The notes below the pieces were generated by a model. The model was not told the origin of the DNA. It searched no databases and was given only the letters and a program-made list of their open reading frames with translations. The position numbers and the translations under genes are program-made. Shown piece by piece: positions 7,613 to 15,896 of a stretch of 39,318 bases of DNA. Within the stretch, counting starts at the first letter, position 1, and each line of letters opens with the position of its first letter. The stretch is from an uncultured Bacteroidales bacterium (lineage in GTDB: Bacteria > Bacteroidota > Bacteroidia > Bacteroidales > UBA932): contig CALUTU010000005.1 of assembly GCA_944323785.1 (NCBI GenBank), positions 1-39,318 on the forward strand, in the 5' to 3' direction.

Positions 7613-8254
7613 TCAATCCTTCAGCAGCTTGTCACGGACGATGGAGACTATCAGGTCGGCCGTCTCCTCCTCGCCGAAGAGAGATGTGCTCAGACACAGC
7701 TGATACGAAGCCGCATCACCCCATTTCTTGAAAGTATAGTAGTTGTAGTACTCCGCCCTCTTGCGGTCGCACTCCTTAATCTGTGAGGCAGCCTCGTCGG
7801 CAGAGATGGAAAGCAGCTTGGAAAGCCGCTCTATACGGTCATCCAGGTCCGCGGTAATAAAGACCGTAAGCAGCCTGGGATGATCCCTGAGTATATAATC
7901 GGCGCAGCGGCCTACGAACACCCCCGGGCCCTTCTCGGCCAGCATCTCCACAGTCCGGCTCTGAATCTGGAACAAATTGTTGTTGCCGAGATAATAGTCG
8001 GTATTGAGAACACCGGTGGAATAAAAGGGAATATTAAGCCCGGCAAGACCGCCTACGATGGGAAACGACGGCTTCTCGTCCACCTTCTCGAAATACTCCG
8101 GTGCCAACCCGCTGTCCTTGGCTGCCTGAGTGATGATCTCCTTGTCATAGAAAGCGACATCCATCTTCCGGGCTATCGCCAGAGCGACGTTACGGCCGCC
8201 GCTTCCGAGCTGACGGCCCACACTGACTGCAAAGTTATGACTGTAGCTGTTCAT
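7613..8254 (-). CDS. Cytidylate kinase-like protein
   Basis: This 213-residue protein resembles the cytidylate-kinase-like family. The P-loop variant GRQLGSGGR is at about residues 13-21. The phrase VFVGRCADYIL near residue 114 and a helical lid region (DRIERLSKLLSIS, then IKECDRKRAEYYNYYT) follow. True CMP kinases have GxxGxGK; here GSGGRN replaces the lysine, which is usual for this subfamily, so the phosphoryl acceptor is unknown. Its start overlaps the end of the MATE gene by 20 bases, so the two are probably cotranscribed. No other upstream ATG fits better. Confidence 0.82.
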   Translation of the reverse strand: MNSYSHNFAVSVGRQLGSGGRNVALAIARKMDVAFYDKEIITQAAKDSGLAPEYFEKVDEKPSFPIVGGLAGLNIPFYSTGVLNTDYYLGNNNLFQIQSRTVEMLAEKGPGVFVGRCADYILRDHPRLLTVFITADLDDRIERLSKLLSISADEAASQIKECDRKRAEYYNYYTFKKWGDAASYQLCLSTSLFGEEETADLIVSIVRDKLLKD

Positions 8255-9593
8255 GAGGTCTGTTCTTTTTGATAAAGTTCAACAATAGGATGATAGCAAC
8301 GGCACTGGCCAGGAAGTCGGATACCATGAAGCTGACCCAGACTCCGGCTATGTCGAAAAACATAGGCAGAATCCACAACGAGGGTATCAGGAAGACCACC
8401 TGTCTGGACAGAGACAGGAAGATGGCCTGCTTGGGCTGGCCTATGCTTTGGAAAAAGTTGCCGATGACCATTGACAGGGACACCAGCGGGAACATGCCGA
8501 CCACCAGGCGCATACCCTTTATGGACTTTTCCATCAGCTCGGGATCGTCGGTAAATATGGCCACTACCAGACCGGGACACAGCTCCCCTATCAGGAAGCC
8601 GGCAGTCAGCACGACAGTCGCATACAGAAGGGTCTTCTTGAGTACTTCGTAGACACGGGACATCTGCCGCGCACCGTAGTTGTAGCCGGCGATAGGCTGC
8701 ATACCCTGTGTCAGACCTGAGACGATCATGATGAAGACGAAGGAGATACGGTTGACGATGCCGTAGGCTCCGATAGCCAGGTCTCCGCCGTAGGTCTTCA
8801 GCCTCATATTGATGATAATCACCACGAAGCAGGCCACGAAATTCATCAGGAACGGAGCAAGGCCGATGACTATCGAGTCCTTGACTATACGTCTCTCCAG
8901 CCGGAAGATACCGCGCTCAAAATGTATCAGTTCGCGCTTGTCGCAGAACCATACGACGACAAGTACCAGAGCCACTACCTGTGCCAGGATAGTCGCCACA
9001 GCCGCACCCCGGATGCCCATGTCGAAGGTGAAGATGAACAGCGGGTCCAGAATAGCGTTGAGCAGCACTGTCATGATGGTGGCGGCCATGGCTTTCTTGG
9101 GATGGCCGGCCGAGCGCAGCAGGGAGTTGAGGCCGAAATAGACATGGGTAATCACATTACCGGCCAGGATTATCTGCATGTACTCACGGGCATACGAGAT
9201 GGTATTCTCGCTGGCCCCGAAAAAATAGAGTATCGGATCCAGAAAGACCAGCGCCACTATCGTGAACAGCAGACCTATAATAAAATTGAGCACTACGACA
9301 TTGCCCAGCACTTTCCTAGCTATGTCATAGTTCTTCTGCCCGAGCAGCATGGATGCCATGGTGGAGGCTCCGACACCGACAAGGGTACCGAAAGCCGCGG
9401 CCAGGTTCATGAACGGGAACGTCAGTGCCAGACCGGATATGGCGTAAGGGCCGACACCGTGTCCGATGAAGATGGCATCGACCATATTGTAGAGCGAGGA
9501 GGCCGTCATCGCGATAATCGCAGGCACGGCATACTGTTTCAGAAGCTTGGGGATCCGCTCGGTCCCCAACTCGGTAGGAACTCTTGCATTCAT
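8235..9593 (-). CDS. MATE-family efflux transporter
   Basis: This 452-residue membrane protein has about 12 hydrophobic helices in two similar halves, as in MATE exporters. The start PTELGTERIPKLLKQYAVPAII leads into ASSLYNMVDAIFIGHGVG, a typical first MATE helix pair, and the second half has PIAGYNYGAR. MATE proteins expel organic cations, drugs or metabolites using a Na+ or H+ gradient. The substrate cannot be read. It is the first gene of a two-gene minus-strand unit with the cytidylate-kinase-like gene, and is divergent from cstA with 66 bases between start codons. A -7 box sits unusually close to its ATG. Confidence 0.92.
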   Translation of the reverse strand: MNARVPTELGTERIPKLLKQYAVPAIIAMTASSLYNMVDAIFIGHGVGPYAISGLALTFPFMNLAAAFGTLVGVGASTMASMLLGQKNYDIARKVLGNVVVLNFIIGLLFTIVALVFLDPILYFFGASENTISYAREYMQIILAGNVITHVYFGLNSLLRSAGHPKKAMAATIMTVLLNAILDPLFIFTFDMGIRGAAVATILAQVVALVLVVVWFCDKRELIHFERGIFRLERRIVKDSIVIGLAPFLMNFVACFVVIIINMRLKTYGGDLAIGAYGIVNRISFVFIMIVSGLTQGMQPIAGYNYGARQMSRVYEVLKKTLLYATVVLTAGFLIGELCPGLVVAIFTDDPELMEKSIKGMRLVVGMFPLVSLSMVIGNFFQSIGQPKQAIFLSLSRQVVFLIPSLWILPMFFDIAGVWVSFMVSDFLASAVAIILLLNFIKKNRPHEQLQS

Positions 9594-9597
9594 GCCG

Positions 9598-9605
9598 CAA
9601 AATTA
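9598..9605 (-). promoter_or_regulatory. -7 box (TAATTTTG) close to the MATE start
   Basis: An exact TAnnTTTG match on the minus strand ends four bases before the ATG at 9593. If used, the transcript would be leaderless or nearly so. No -33 box is evident. Confidence 0.35.
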
Positions 9606-9627
9606 CACAAATGTCCACGAATAATTT

Positions 9628-9635
9628 TAATTTTG
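9628..9635 (+). promoter_or_regulatory. -7 box (TAATTTTG) for cstA
   Basis: An exact TAnnTTTG match lies 24 bases before the cstA ATG at 9660. The -33 box is not recognisable. Confidence 0.45.
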
Positions 9636-9659
9636 CTCCGTTTTTTAATTCCTCAACCG

Positions 9660-11105
9660 ATGATTACTTTTATCGCATGTCTCGCAGCCCTGATCATAGG
9701 CTACTTCACTTACGGAAAGTTCGTGGAAAGATTTTTCGGAGTCTCATCTGCCCGTCCCACCCCGGCCAAAAGGCTGGCCGACGGCGTGGACTACCAGGAA
9801 ATGAAGCCCTGGAGGATCTTCATCATACAGTTCCTCAACATAGCCGGCCTCGGTCCCATCTTCGGAGCCATCCTCGGCGCGGCCTACGGTCCGGTGGCCT
9901 ACATCTGGATAGTAGTAGGCTGTATATTCATGGGTGCTGCACACGACTTTTTCTCAGGTATGCTGTCGGTACGCAATGACGGCATGAGCCTGCCTGACAT
10001 GGTCGGCAAATACCTCGGTCCGGGCGTCAAGAAGTTTCTCGTTGTCTTCTCGGCCTTCATACTGATTGCCGTCGGAGTCTCTTTCGTCACCGGCCCGGCA
10101 GACCTGCTGCACACCCTCACCGGCTGGGACAAGCGCATCTGGCTCTACATCGTATTCGCGTACTACATAGTAGCGACCCTGCTCCCGGTGGACAAGATCA
10201 TCGGCAAGCTCTATCCCATATTCGGAGCCGTCCTGCTCTTCATGGCCATAGCCATAGCCGGAGCCCTGCTCGTAAAGGGATTCTCCGGCGACCTGCAGCT
10301 GACTGAGCTGACAGCGGACAGTTTCCGGAACTTCCACACCAACCCGGAGACCAACATCCTCATCCCGATGCTCTTTGTAGTCATCTCGTGCGGAGCCATC
10401 TCAGGCTTCCACTCCACCCAGAGTCCCATCATGGCCCGCTGTATCACTGACGAGAAATACGGCAGGCCCATATTCTACGGAGCGATGATAGCCGAAGGCA
10501 TAGTGGCCATGATATGGGCTACAGCCGCCATAGCCTACTTCGGAGGACCCGATGGCCTCAACGCCGCAGCCGACGCGGGCAAGACTCCGGCCATCATGGT
10601 AGACGAGATCTGCCAGTCGTGGCTGGGTCAGGTCGGAGCCGTCATAGCGATTCTCGGCGTAGTCGTATGCCCCATCACCTCAGGCGACACTGCGTTCCGC
10701 AGCCTGAGACTCACCATCGGCGACGCACTGAAGTTCAACCAGAAACCCATGCGCAACCGCCTCATCATAGCCGTTCCCATCTTCGTAGTGGCATTTATCC
10801 TCTGCAAGGTGGATTTCTCCACCATATGGAAATACGTCGGCATAGGCAACCAGGTGCTGGCCACAGTCGTGCTGTGGACTGCAGCGGCCTACTTGGTCCA
10901 CAACCGCAAGAACCACCTTATCATGTCCATTCCGGCCACCTTCCTGACATTTGTCTGCGTATGCTACTTCATGATAGCCCCCTATAATGTAGGAGGGCTG
11001 TTCTTGCCGGCAACTGTAAGTTACCTGACAGGAACAGCCGCTGCCTTAGGTCTGTTTATATTCTTCCTTATAAGGGCCCGGAAGATACGCCCCGGAAGAG
11101 CTTAG
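9660..11105 (+). CDS. cstA: Carbon starvation protein CstA (peptide/pyruvate transporter family)
   Basis: This 481-residue polytopic membrane protein begins MITFIACLAALIIGY. It contains the CstA signature stretch QFLNIAGLGPIFGAILGAAYG at about residues 54-74 and DFFSGMLSVRNDGMSLPDM soon after. Roughly 13 membrane helices are visible. CstA proteins import peptides or pyruvate when carbon is scarce. At 481 residues it is the short form, lacking the C-terminal extension of the E. coli protein (about 700). The ATG at 9660 was chosen because the frame upstream overlaps the divergent MATE gene. The last codons overlap the convergent buk stop by four bases. Confidence 0.93.
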   Translation: MITFIACLAALIIGYFTYGKFVERFFGVSSARPTPAKRLADGVDYQEMKPWRIFIIQFLNIAGLGPIFGAILGAAYGPVAYIWIVVGCIFMGAAHDFFSGMLSVRNDGMSLPDMVGKYLGPGVKKFLVVFSAFILIAVGVSFVTGPADLLHTLTGWDKRIWLYIVFAYYIVATLLPVDKIIGKLYPIFGAVLLFMAIAIAGALLVKGFSGDLQLTELTADSFRNFHTNPETNILIPMLFVVISCGAISGFHSTQSPIMARCITDEKYGRPIFYGAMIAEGIVAMIWATAAIAYFGGPDGLNAAADAGKTPAIMVDEICQSWLGQVGAVIAILGVVVCPITSGDTAFRSLRLTIGDALKFNQKPMRNRLIIAVPIFVVAFILCKVDFSTIWKYVGIGNQVLATVVLWTAAAYLVHNRKNHLIMSIPATFLTFVCVCYFMIAPYNVGGLFLPATVSYLTGTAAALGLFIFFLIRARKIRPGRA

Positions 11106-12169
11106 TATGTCTTGACTTCCTCGTGTCCTTCCATCACGGCGAGGGCATTGCCGGCAAGCGCAGCCATCTCATCCTCTCCGGGATATACCTTCACCGGAGC
11201 GATGAACGACACCATGTCGGCCAGCTGCTGCATCATCTCCTTGCCGTAAGCGATGCCACCTGTAAGCAGGATGGCGTCCACCTTTCCGGAAAGGGCCGCT
11301 GCCATACCGCCGATAGCCTTGGCCACGTTGTATATGAATGCGTCGGCTATGAGCTTAGCTTCCTTGTCACCTGCCGCCACACGGTCCTCGACCTCCTTGA
11401 AGGAATTGGTACCGAGGTGGGCCACCACACCGCCTTTGCCGGAGATGATCTTCTTCATCTCGGCCAGCGTATACTTGCCGCTATAGCAGGCATCAGCCAG
11501 CTGCATGGCCGCGATACCGCCTGTACGCTCGGGGCTGAAAGGACCTTCTCCGTAGAGGGCATTGTTCACGTCCACCACCTTGCCCTTGCTGTGAGCCGCA
11601 ACGGACACGCCGCCGCCCATGTGGACTACGACCAGGTTGAGATCACCGTACTCCTTTCCGATCTCCCTGGCATACATCTTCGCGATGGCCTTATGGTTCA
11701 GGGCATGGAAGATGGATATCCTGGGAAACATGGGATGACCGCCGATACGCGCAACGTCGCAGAGCTCGTCCACCACCACAGGGTCGGCGATATACGCCTT
11801 GCAACCCTTGATTCTGGAAGCAAGCTCGTTGGCTATGATACCGCCGAGGTTGCTGGCGTGCTCGCCGTAGCAGGCAGAGCTGAGATCCTTCAGCATAGCC
11901 TCATTGACCTCATAGACACCCGAGGGAATAGGTCTGAGCAGACCGCCGCGGCCCACTATCACCTTGATGTCCTCAAGCTTTACGCCATTGTCCTCAAGAG
12001 CCTTGACGATGGTCTCCTCACGGAACTTGAACTGGTCGATGACGTTCTCGTACTTGGAGATTTCCTCCGCAGAGTGTCTGAGTGTCTTGGTAAATACTTC
12101 CTTGGCCCCGTCAAAGAGCGATATCTTGGTCGATGTCGAACCGGGGTTGATTGCCAATATATACGCCAT
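11102..12169 (-). CDS. buk: Butyrate kinase
   Basis: This 355-residue member of the acetokinase (ASKHA) family begins with a phosphate loop NPGSTSTKISLF. It has the Buk-specific GRGGLLRPIPSGVY at about residues 73-86 and HMGGGVSVAAH near 183. The reaction converts butyryl phosphate and ADP to butyrate and ATP; branched-chain acyl phosphates are also used by family members. It is the last gene of ackA-ptb-buk, eight bases after ptb. With Ptb it yields one ATP per acyl-CoA. Length and motifs are normal. Confidence 0.95.
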   Translation of the reverse strand: MAYILAINPGSTSTKISLFDGAKEVFTKTLRHSAEEISKYENVIDQFKFREETIVKALEDNGVKLEDIKVIVGRGGLLRPIPSGVYEVNEAMLKDLSSACYGEHASNLGGIIANELASRIKGCKAYIADPVVVDELCDVARIGGHPMFPRISIFHALNHKAIAKMYAREIGKEYGDLNLVVVHMGGGVSVAAHSKGKVVDVNNALYGEGPFSPERTGGIAAMQLADACYSGKYTLAEMKKIISGKGGVVAHLGTNSFKEVEDRVAAGDKEAKLIADAFIYNVAKAIGGMAAALSGKVDAILLTGGIAYGKEMMQQLADMVSFIAPVKVYPGEDEMAALAGNALAVMEGHEEVKTY

Positions 12170-12177
12170 GCCCGGGA

Positions 12178-13083
12178 CTATTTAGCTGTTAAGGCCGCGA
12201 GGGCGATGGAGTTCAACTTGGTCTCTATGCTGTCGGCACGGCTTGAGAGCACGCAGGGAGCCATGGCTCCGGCTACGATGGCAGCCTGTTTCACGCCCTT
12301 GCAGAGCTGAGAGTTGACCTTGTAGAATGTGTTGGCTGATTCGATGTTGGGGAAGAGGAGACAGTCTGCGTCGCCGGCCACGGGGCTGACGAGCTTCTTG
12401 ATCTCGACGGCCTCCTTGGAGATGGCCACGTCGAGGGCGAGAGGGCCGTCGCCTACGCATCCGGGAATCTGTCCGCGGTCAATCATCTTTGAGATGATGG
12501 CTGCATCCACGCAGGCCTGCATACCGGGTAGCATCTGCTCGGTAGCTGCGAGCAGGGCAACCTTCGGTTTCTCGATCTGAAGAGCCTTGGCGGTGTTGAC
12601 CAGATATTTTACGATAGCGACTTTCTGATTGAGATCAGGAAGAGGTATCACGGCCATGTCACCGAGGATAACGAGCTTGTGGTAATTGGGGTTGGACAGC
12701 ACGCACACGTGGCTGAGAACGGCCTTGGGAGGAAGCAGACCTTTTTCCTTGTTGAGGATACCCCTCATGTACTTGTCAGTAGAGCAGAGACCCTTCATCA
12801 GGATGTCGCCCTGTCCCTCACGTACCATAAGGACTGCCTGTGCGATGGAGGCCAGTTCATTGTCATTGTTGATGATGGTAAATACGGTGGGGTCTATCTT
12901 CTCGGCCTCGCATACTTTCTTAATCATGTTCACATCACCTACGAGGGTTGCATCTACGATACCGAGCTGCACTGCCTTGTAGGCTGCTGTGATAGTGTGG
13001 TCATCTACGGCCCAGGCCGCAATCAGACGCTTTCTGGTCTTCGAACGAAGAAGTTCGTAAATCTGTTCAAAATTTGTAATCAT
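12178..13083 (-). CDS. ptb: Phosphate butyryltransferase
   Basis: This 301-residue protein of the phosphate acyltransferase (Pta/Ptb) family shows AAWAVDDHTITAAYKAV early, GQGDILMKGLCSTDKYMRGIL at about residues 109-129, and the C-terminal substrate-site region DGPLALDVAISKEA. It converts butyryl-CoA plus phosphate to butyryl phosphate and CoA. It lies between ackA (23-base gap) and buk (8-base gap) in one operon, so it supplies acyl phosphate for the kinase. Related proteins can act on isobutyryl-CoA or isovaleryl-CoA, so the physiological acid is not certain. Confidence 0.93.
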   Translation of the reverse strand: MITNFEQIYELLRSKTRKRLIAAWAVDDHTITAAYKAVQLGIVDATLVGDVNMIKKVCEAEKIDPTVFTIINNDNELASIAQAVLMVREGQGDILMKGLCSTDKYMRGILNKEKGLLPPKAVLSHVCVLSNPNYHKLVILGDMAVIPLPDLNQKVAIVKYLVNTAKALQIEKPKVALLAATEQMLPGMQACVDAAIISKMIDRGQIPGCVGDGPLALDVAISKEAVEIKKLVSPVAGDADCLLFPNIESANTFYKVNSQLCKGVKQAAIVAGAMAPCVLSSRADSIETKLNSIALAALTAK

Positions 13084-13106
13084 GATTTTATAAGGTTGAT
13101 ATTTTG

Positions 13107-14315
13107 TTATTTGCGTGTAAGATTCATGGTATCACGGGCTATCACCAGCTCCTCATTGGTGGAGAGAGTCAGTACCTTCACCCTGGAGTCCGCCTTGGTA
13201 AGGAGCTTGTCCTCTCCGCGCACACCCTTGTTGGCAGCCTCGTCGAAATCCACTCCGAGGAAGCCGAGGGTCGAGCATATCTCCTTACGGGCCTCGCAGT
13301 CATTCTCACCGATGCCGCCGGTAAAGACGATAACGTCCAGGCCGCCCATGACGGCGCTGTAGGCACCGATATATTTGCGGACGCTGTGATAGAACATATT
13401 GAGAGAAAGTCCAGCTCTGTAGTTGCCGTTCTCATAGGCGCTTACTATGTCACGGCAGTCCGAGGAGACTCCGGACACACCCAGAAAGCCGCTCTTCTTG
13501 TTCAGCAGCTTGGTGATGCCGTCCACGTCGAGGCCCAGTTTATCCTGCAGGTAAGTCACCGCACCGGCATCGATGTTGCCGCAGCGGGTACCCATGACAA
13601 CACCCTCTACGGGAGTAAAGCCCATGGAGGTGTCCACAGACTTGCCGTTGAGCACAGCGGTCACCGAGCCACCGTTACCGAGATGGCAGGTCACTATCCT
13701 AGAATCATTGATATCCATACCGAGGAACTCACATGCCCTGTGAGCCACGAACTTGTGGCTCGTTCCGTGGAATCCGTAACGGCGCACATGAAGTTTCTCA
13801 TAGCACTCATACGGGATAGCGTACATATATGCATAGTCAGGCATGGTCTGATGGAACGATGTATCGAACACCGCCACCTGAGGCACCTGTGGCAGCAATT
13901 TCTTCACTGCCTCTATGCCGAGCAGATTGGCGGGATTGTGCAGGGGGGCCAGTTCGCACAGGCTCCTGATGCCCTCCATCACCTTGTCGTCTACCACGCA
14001 GGATTCCGGGAACAGCTCGCCGCCGTGGGCGACCCTGTGACCTACGGCCTCTATCTGGTCGAGAGACTTCAGAACTCCGTGCCCGGGATCCGTCAGAAGC
14101 CCCAGGACTGACTTGATACCTTCCGTATGATCGGGGACAGGCTTGGAGATGACCAGTTTGTCCTTGCCTGAAGGGCGGTGTGTCACCTCACCCATTTCCA
14201 GTCCTATTCTCTCCACAAGGCCCTTGGCCAGAAGAGTGTAGTCGTTGTCGCTCCTCATGTCGAGGACCTGATACTTCAGCGATGAGCTTCCGCAGTTGAT
14301 TACCAATACTATCAT
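13107..14315 (-). CDS. ackA: Acetate kinase
   Basis: This 402-residue protein has the family start VLVINCGSSSLKYQVLD. The motifs HRVAHGGE, FDTSFHQTMP and GTSHKFVA appear in the expected order, then VVMGTRCGNIDAG and VFTGGIGEN near the C-terminus. It converts acetyl phosphate and ADP to acetate and ATP in overflow or fermentative metabolism. It is the first gene of the ackA-ptb-buk operon, under a TAACTTTG promoter box. No pta gene is present in the window; acetyl phosphate would need to come from a Pta elsewhere or from relaxed Ptb specificity. Confidence 0.97.
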   Translation of the reverse strand: MIVLVINCGSSSLKYQVLDMRSDNDYTLLAKGLVERIGLEMGEVTHRPSGKDKLVISKPVPDHTEGIKSVLGLLTDPGHGVLKSLDQIEAVGHRVAHGGELFPESCVVDDKVMEGIRSLCELAPLHNPANLLGIEAVKKLLPQVPQVAVFDTSFHQTMPDYAYMYAIPYECYEKLHVRRYGFHGTSHKFVAHRACEFLGMDINDSRIVTCHLGNGGSVTAVLNGKSVDTSMGFTPVEGVVMGTRCGNIDAGAVTYLQDKLGLDVDGITKLLNKKSGFLGVSGVSSDCRDIVSAYENGNYRAGLSLNMFYHSVRKYIGAYSAVMGGLDVIVFTGGIGENDCEARKEICSTLGFLGVDFDEAANKGVRGEDKLLTKADSRVKVLTLSTNEELVIARDTMNLTRK

Positions 14316-14352
14316 AATATTTTTATTTGTTAAAATTATTCCAACAATCCTG

Positions 14353-14360
14353 CAAAGTTA
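14353..14360 (-). promoter_or_regulatory. -7 box (TAACTTTG) of the ackA-ptb-buk operon
   Basis: An exact TAnnTTTG match on the minus strand, 37 bases upstream of the ackA ATG. A weak TTTA lies about 21 bases further upstream. A small inverted repeat GGAA-T-TTCC (about 14373-14381) sits between the boxes and could bind a regulator. Confidence 0.6.
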
Positions 14361-14428
14361 TACATAAAATAGGAATTTCCCTAAACAATTATTACCTTGC
14401 AGTCAAATACTGAAAATGTGCAGAAAGC

Positions 14429-15811
14429 ATGAGGAGGGAGATGTTTCTTTTTACGGCTGCGACGCTCTTCGTCGCAGGCAATCTGACGGCGGTCCGTCTA
14501 TGCAGCGGCTGCCCTGCCGGCTCATGGATACCGGCGGCCATAGTTCACTCCACGACAGCACTTTCAGCCGTAATGCTGCTTCCCTGCATAAAATATCCCC
14601 GGCTGAGCATCCTGGTTTTCTATATGCTGGGAGTCTCGGGATACTCCTGCATGGAGACAATGCGCCCCGACGTGCGGAGCTCGCGACTGAGAGACTGCCG
14701 GAGCATCCGCATCCGGGGCATCATCACCGACGGAGGGCGGTCCTCATCCGGCAGACCATTTCTGGAATTGTCCCTGGGAAACGAGAACACCATTATATAT
14801 AATATCCCGGACACGACGGTATGGATGCCCGGAGACACTGTGAATGCCACCGTAAGATGTTCCAGGGTGGAAAATTTCACCGGGGATTTCGATTACCGGA
14901 GATATATGGAAGAGAGGGGTGTCTTCTACACCTGCTTTTTCGGAAGAAACTCCTCCCTAGAAGTTCTGAAGAACGGCACTCCCCCTCTGCGGACGCTTCC
15001 GGCAAGGCTGAGATGGAAATTCTCCGCTGCCGTTGACTCCGCCATGCCTTCAGAAGATATGGCCCGGATACGCGCTGTAGTGAAAGCCCTGGCATACGGA
15101 TATCAGGACGAGATACCACCCGGAATAGAGGAAAGTTTCCGGCAGAGCGGTGCAATTCATCTGCTGGCCCTGTCAGGGATGCATCTGGGACTGTTCTACG
15201 GCCTGCTGCTGAAGCTGCTTGCACTGGTCGGGAACTCCCCGACGGTCAAACGCATCCGTTCCACTGTCATCATCGCGGCCTTATGGGCCTTCACCATTTT
15301 CACCGGCTGCGGAGTATCGATATTAAGAGCGGCCGTGATGTTCAGCATCTATGAGGCCGGAGTCCTGGCAGGCAGACGGCGCAACGGTCTGAATGCGCTG
15401 TCACTAAGCGCAATCATAATAACAATTGCAGATCCGTCCGCTCCGTCCGGAATAAGTTTCCAGCTCTCCTATGCGGCGATGACCGCGATCTTCCTGATAT
15501 TTCCCCACCTCCGGGCCATAGTAAAGACCCGGAACAGAATATCGGGACGGATTGCCGACGCCTGCGCCATGACCATCGCCTGCCAGGCGACCACCGCTCC
15601 CATAATTCTGCTGCACTTCGGGACATTCGCGTTCTACTCCCTGCTGGCCAACCTGCTCTGTTCCCCGATAGTGAGCATCGCGATGCTGCTCATACCCGCA
15701 GTCCTGATTATTCAGGATACCGCCAACGTCATACTCGCACTTCCAGGCCGTCTCCTGGAGCTGGCCATAGAGCTTTTCATACGCATAAACGCCACTATCA
15801 GCAACTTATAA
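14429..15811 (+). CDS. comEC: ComEC/Rec2-family competence membrane protein (no metallo-beta-lactamase domain)
   Basis: The protein has 460 residues. The N-terminal 170 residues contain membrane helices and a soluble OB-like region (GIITDGGRSSSGRPFLELSL, then FDYRRYMEERGVFYTCFF), matching DUF4131 of ComEC. The competence domain follows, with the diagnostic HLLALSGMHLGLFYGLL at about residues 245-261 and FQLSYAAMTAIFL near 347. ComEC forms the channel that passes single-stranded DNA across the inner membrane. The protein stops before any metallo-beta-lactamase domain, as in many Bacteroidetes homologues. An ATG at 14441, preceded by GAGGAGGGAG, is an alternative start. Confidence 0.9.
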   Translation: MRREMFLFTAATLFVAGNLTAVRLCSGCPAGSWIPAAIVHSTTALSAVMLLPCIKYPRLSILVFYMLGVSGYSCMETMRPDVRSSRLRDCRSIRIRGIITDGGRSSSGRPFLELSLGNENTIIYNIPDTTVWMPGDTVNATVRCSRVENFTGDFDYRRYMEERGVFYTCFFGRNSSLEVLKNGTPPLRTLPARLRWKFSAAVDSAMPSEDMARIRAVVKALAYGYQDEIPPGIEESFRQSGAIHLLALSGMHLGLFYGLLLKLLALVGNSPTVKRIRSTVIIAALWAFTIFTGCGVSILRAAVMFSIYEAGVLAGRRRNGLNALSLSAIIITIADPSAPSGISFQLSYAAMTAIFLIFPHLRAIVKTRNRISGRIADACAMTIACQATTAPIILLHFGTFAFYSLLANLLCSPIVSIAMLLIPAVLIIQDTANVILALPGRLLELAIELFIRINATISNL

Positions 15812-15837
15812 TGCGGATTCCAAAAAACATAAATTTT

Positions 15838-15870
15838 ATTGCACAAAGTCACGGAAACGCGGTATATTTG
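15838..15870 (+). promoter_or_regulatory. Promoter of the PurF-like gene
   Basis: ATTG (15838-15841) and TATATTTG (15863-15870) are separated by 21 bases. The -7 box is 26 bases before the ATG at 15897. Confidence 0.55.
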
Positions 15871-15896
15871 CGGGCATAATTTAACGACACACATCT

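Noticed and set aside
8922-9659. Long N-terminal extension of CstA
   Set aside because: The upstream frame runs antisense through the MATE gene; the membrane protein starts naturally at 9660 after a -7 box.
11123-12310. Long plus-strand open frame opposite buk and the end of ptb
   Set aside because: Histidine-rich, low-quality translation complementary to well-conserved kinase codons; it crosses two genes of the opposite operon.
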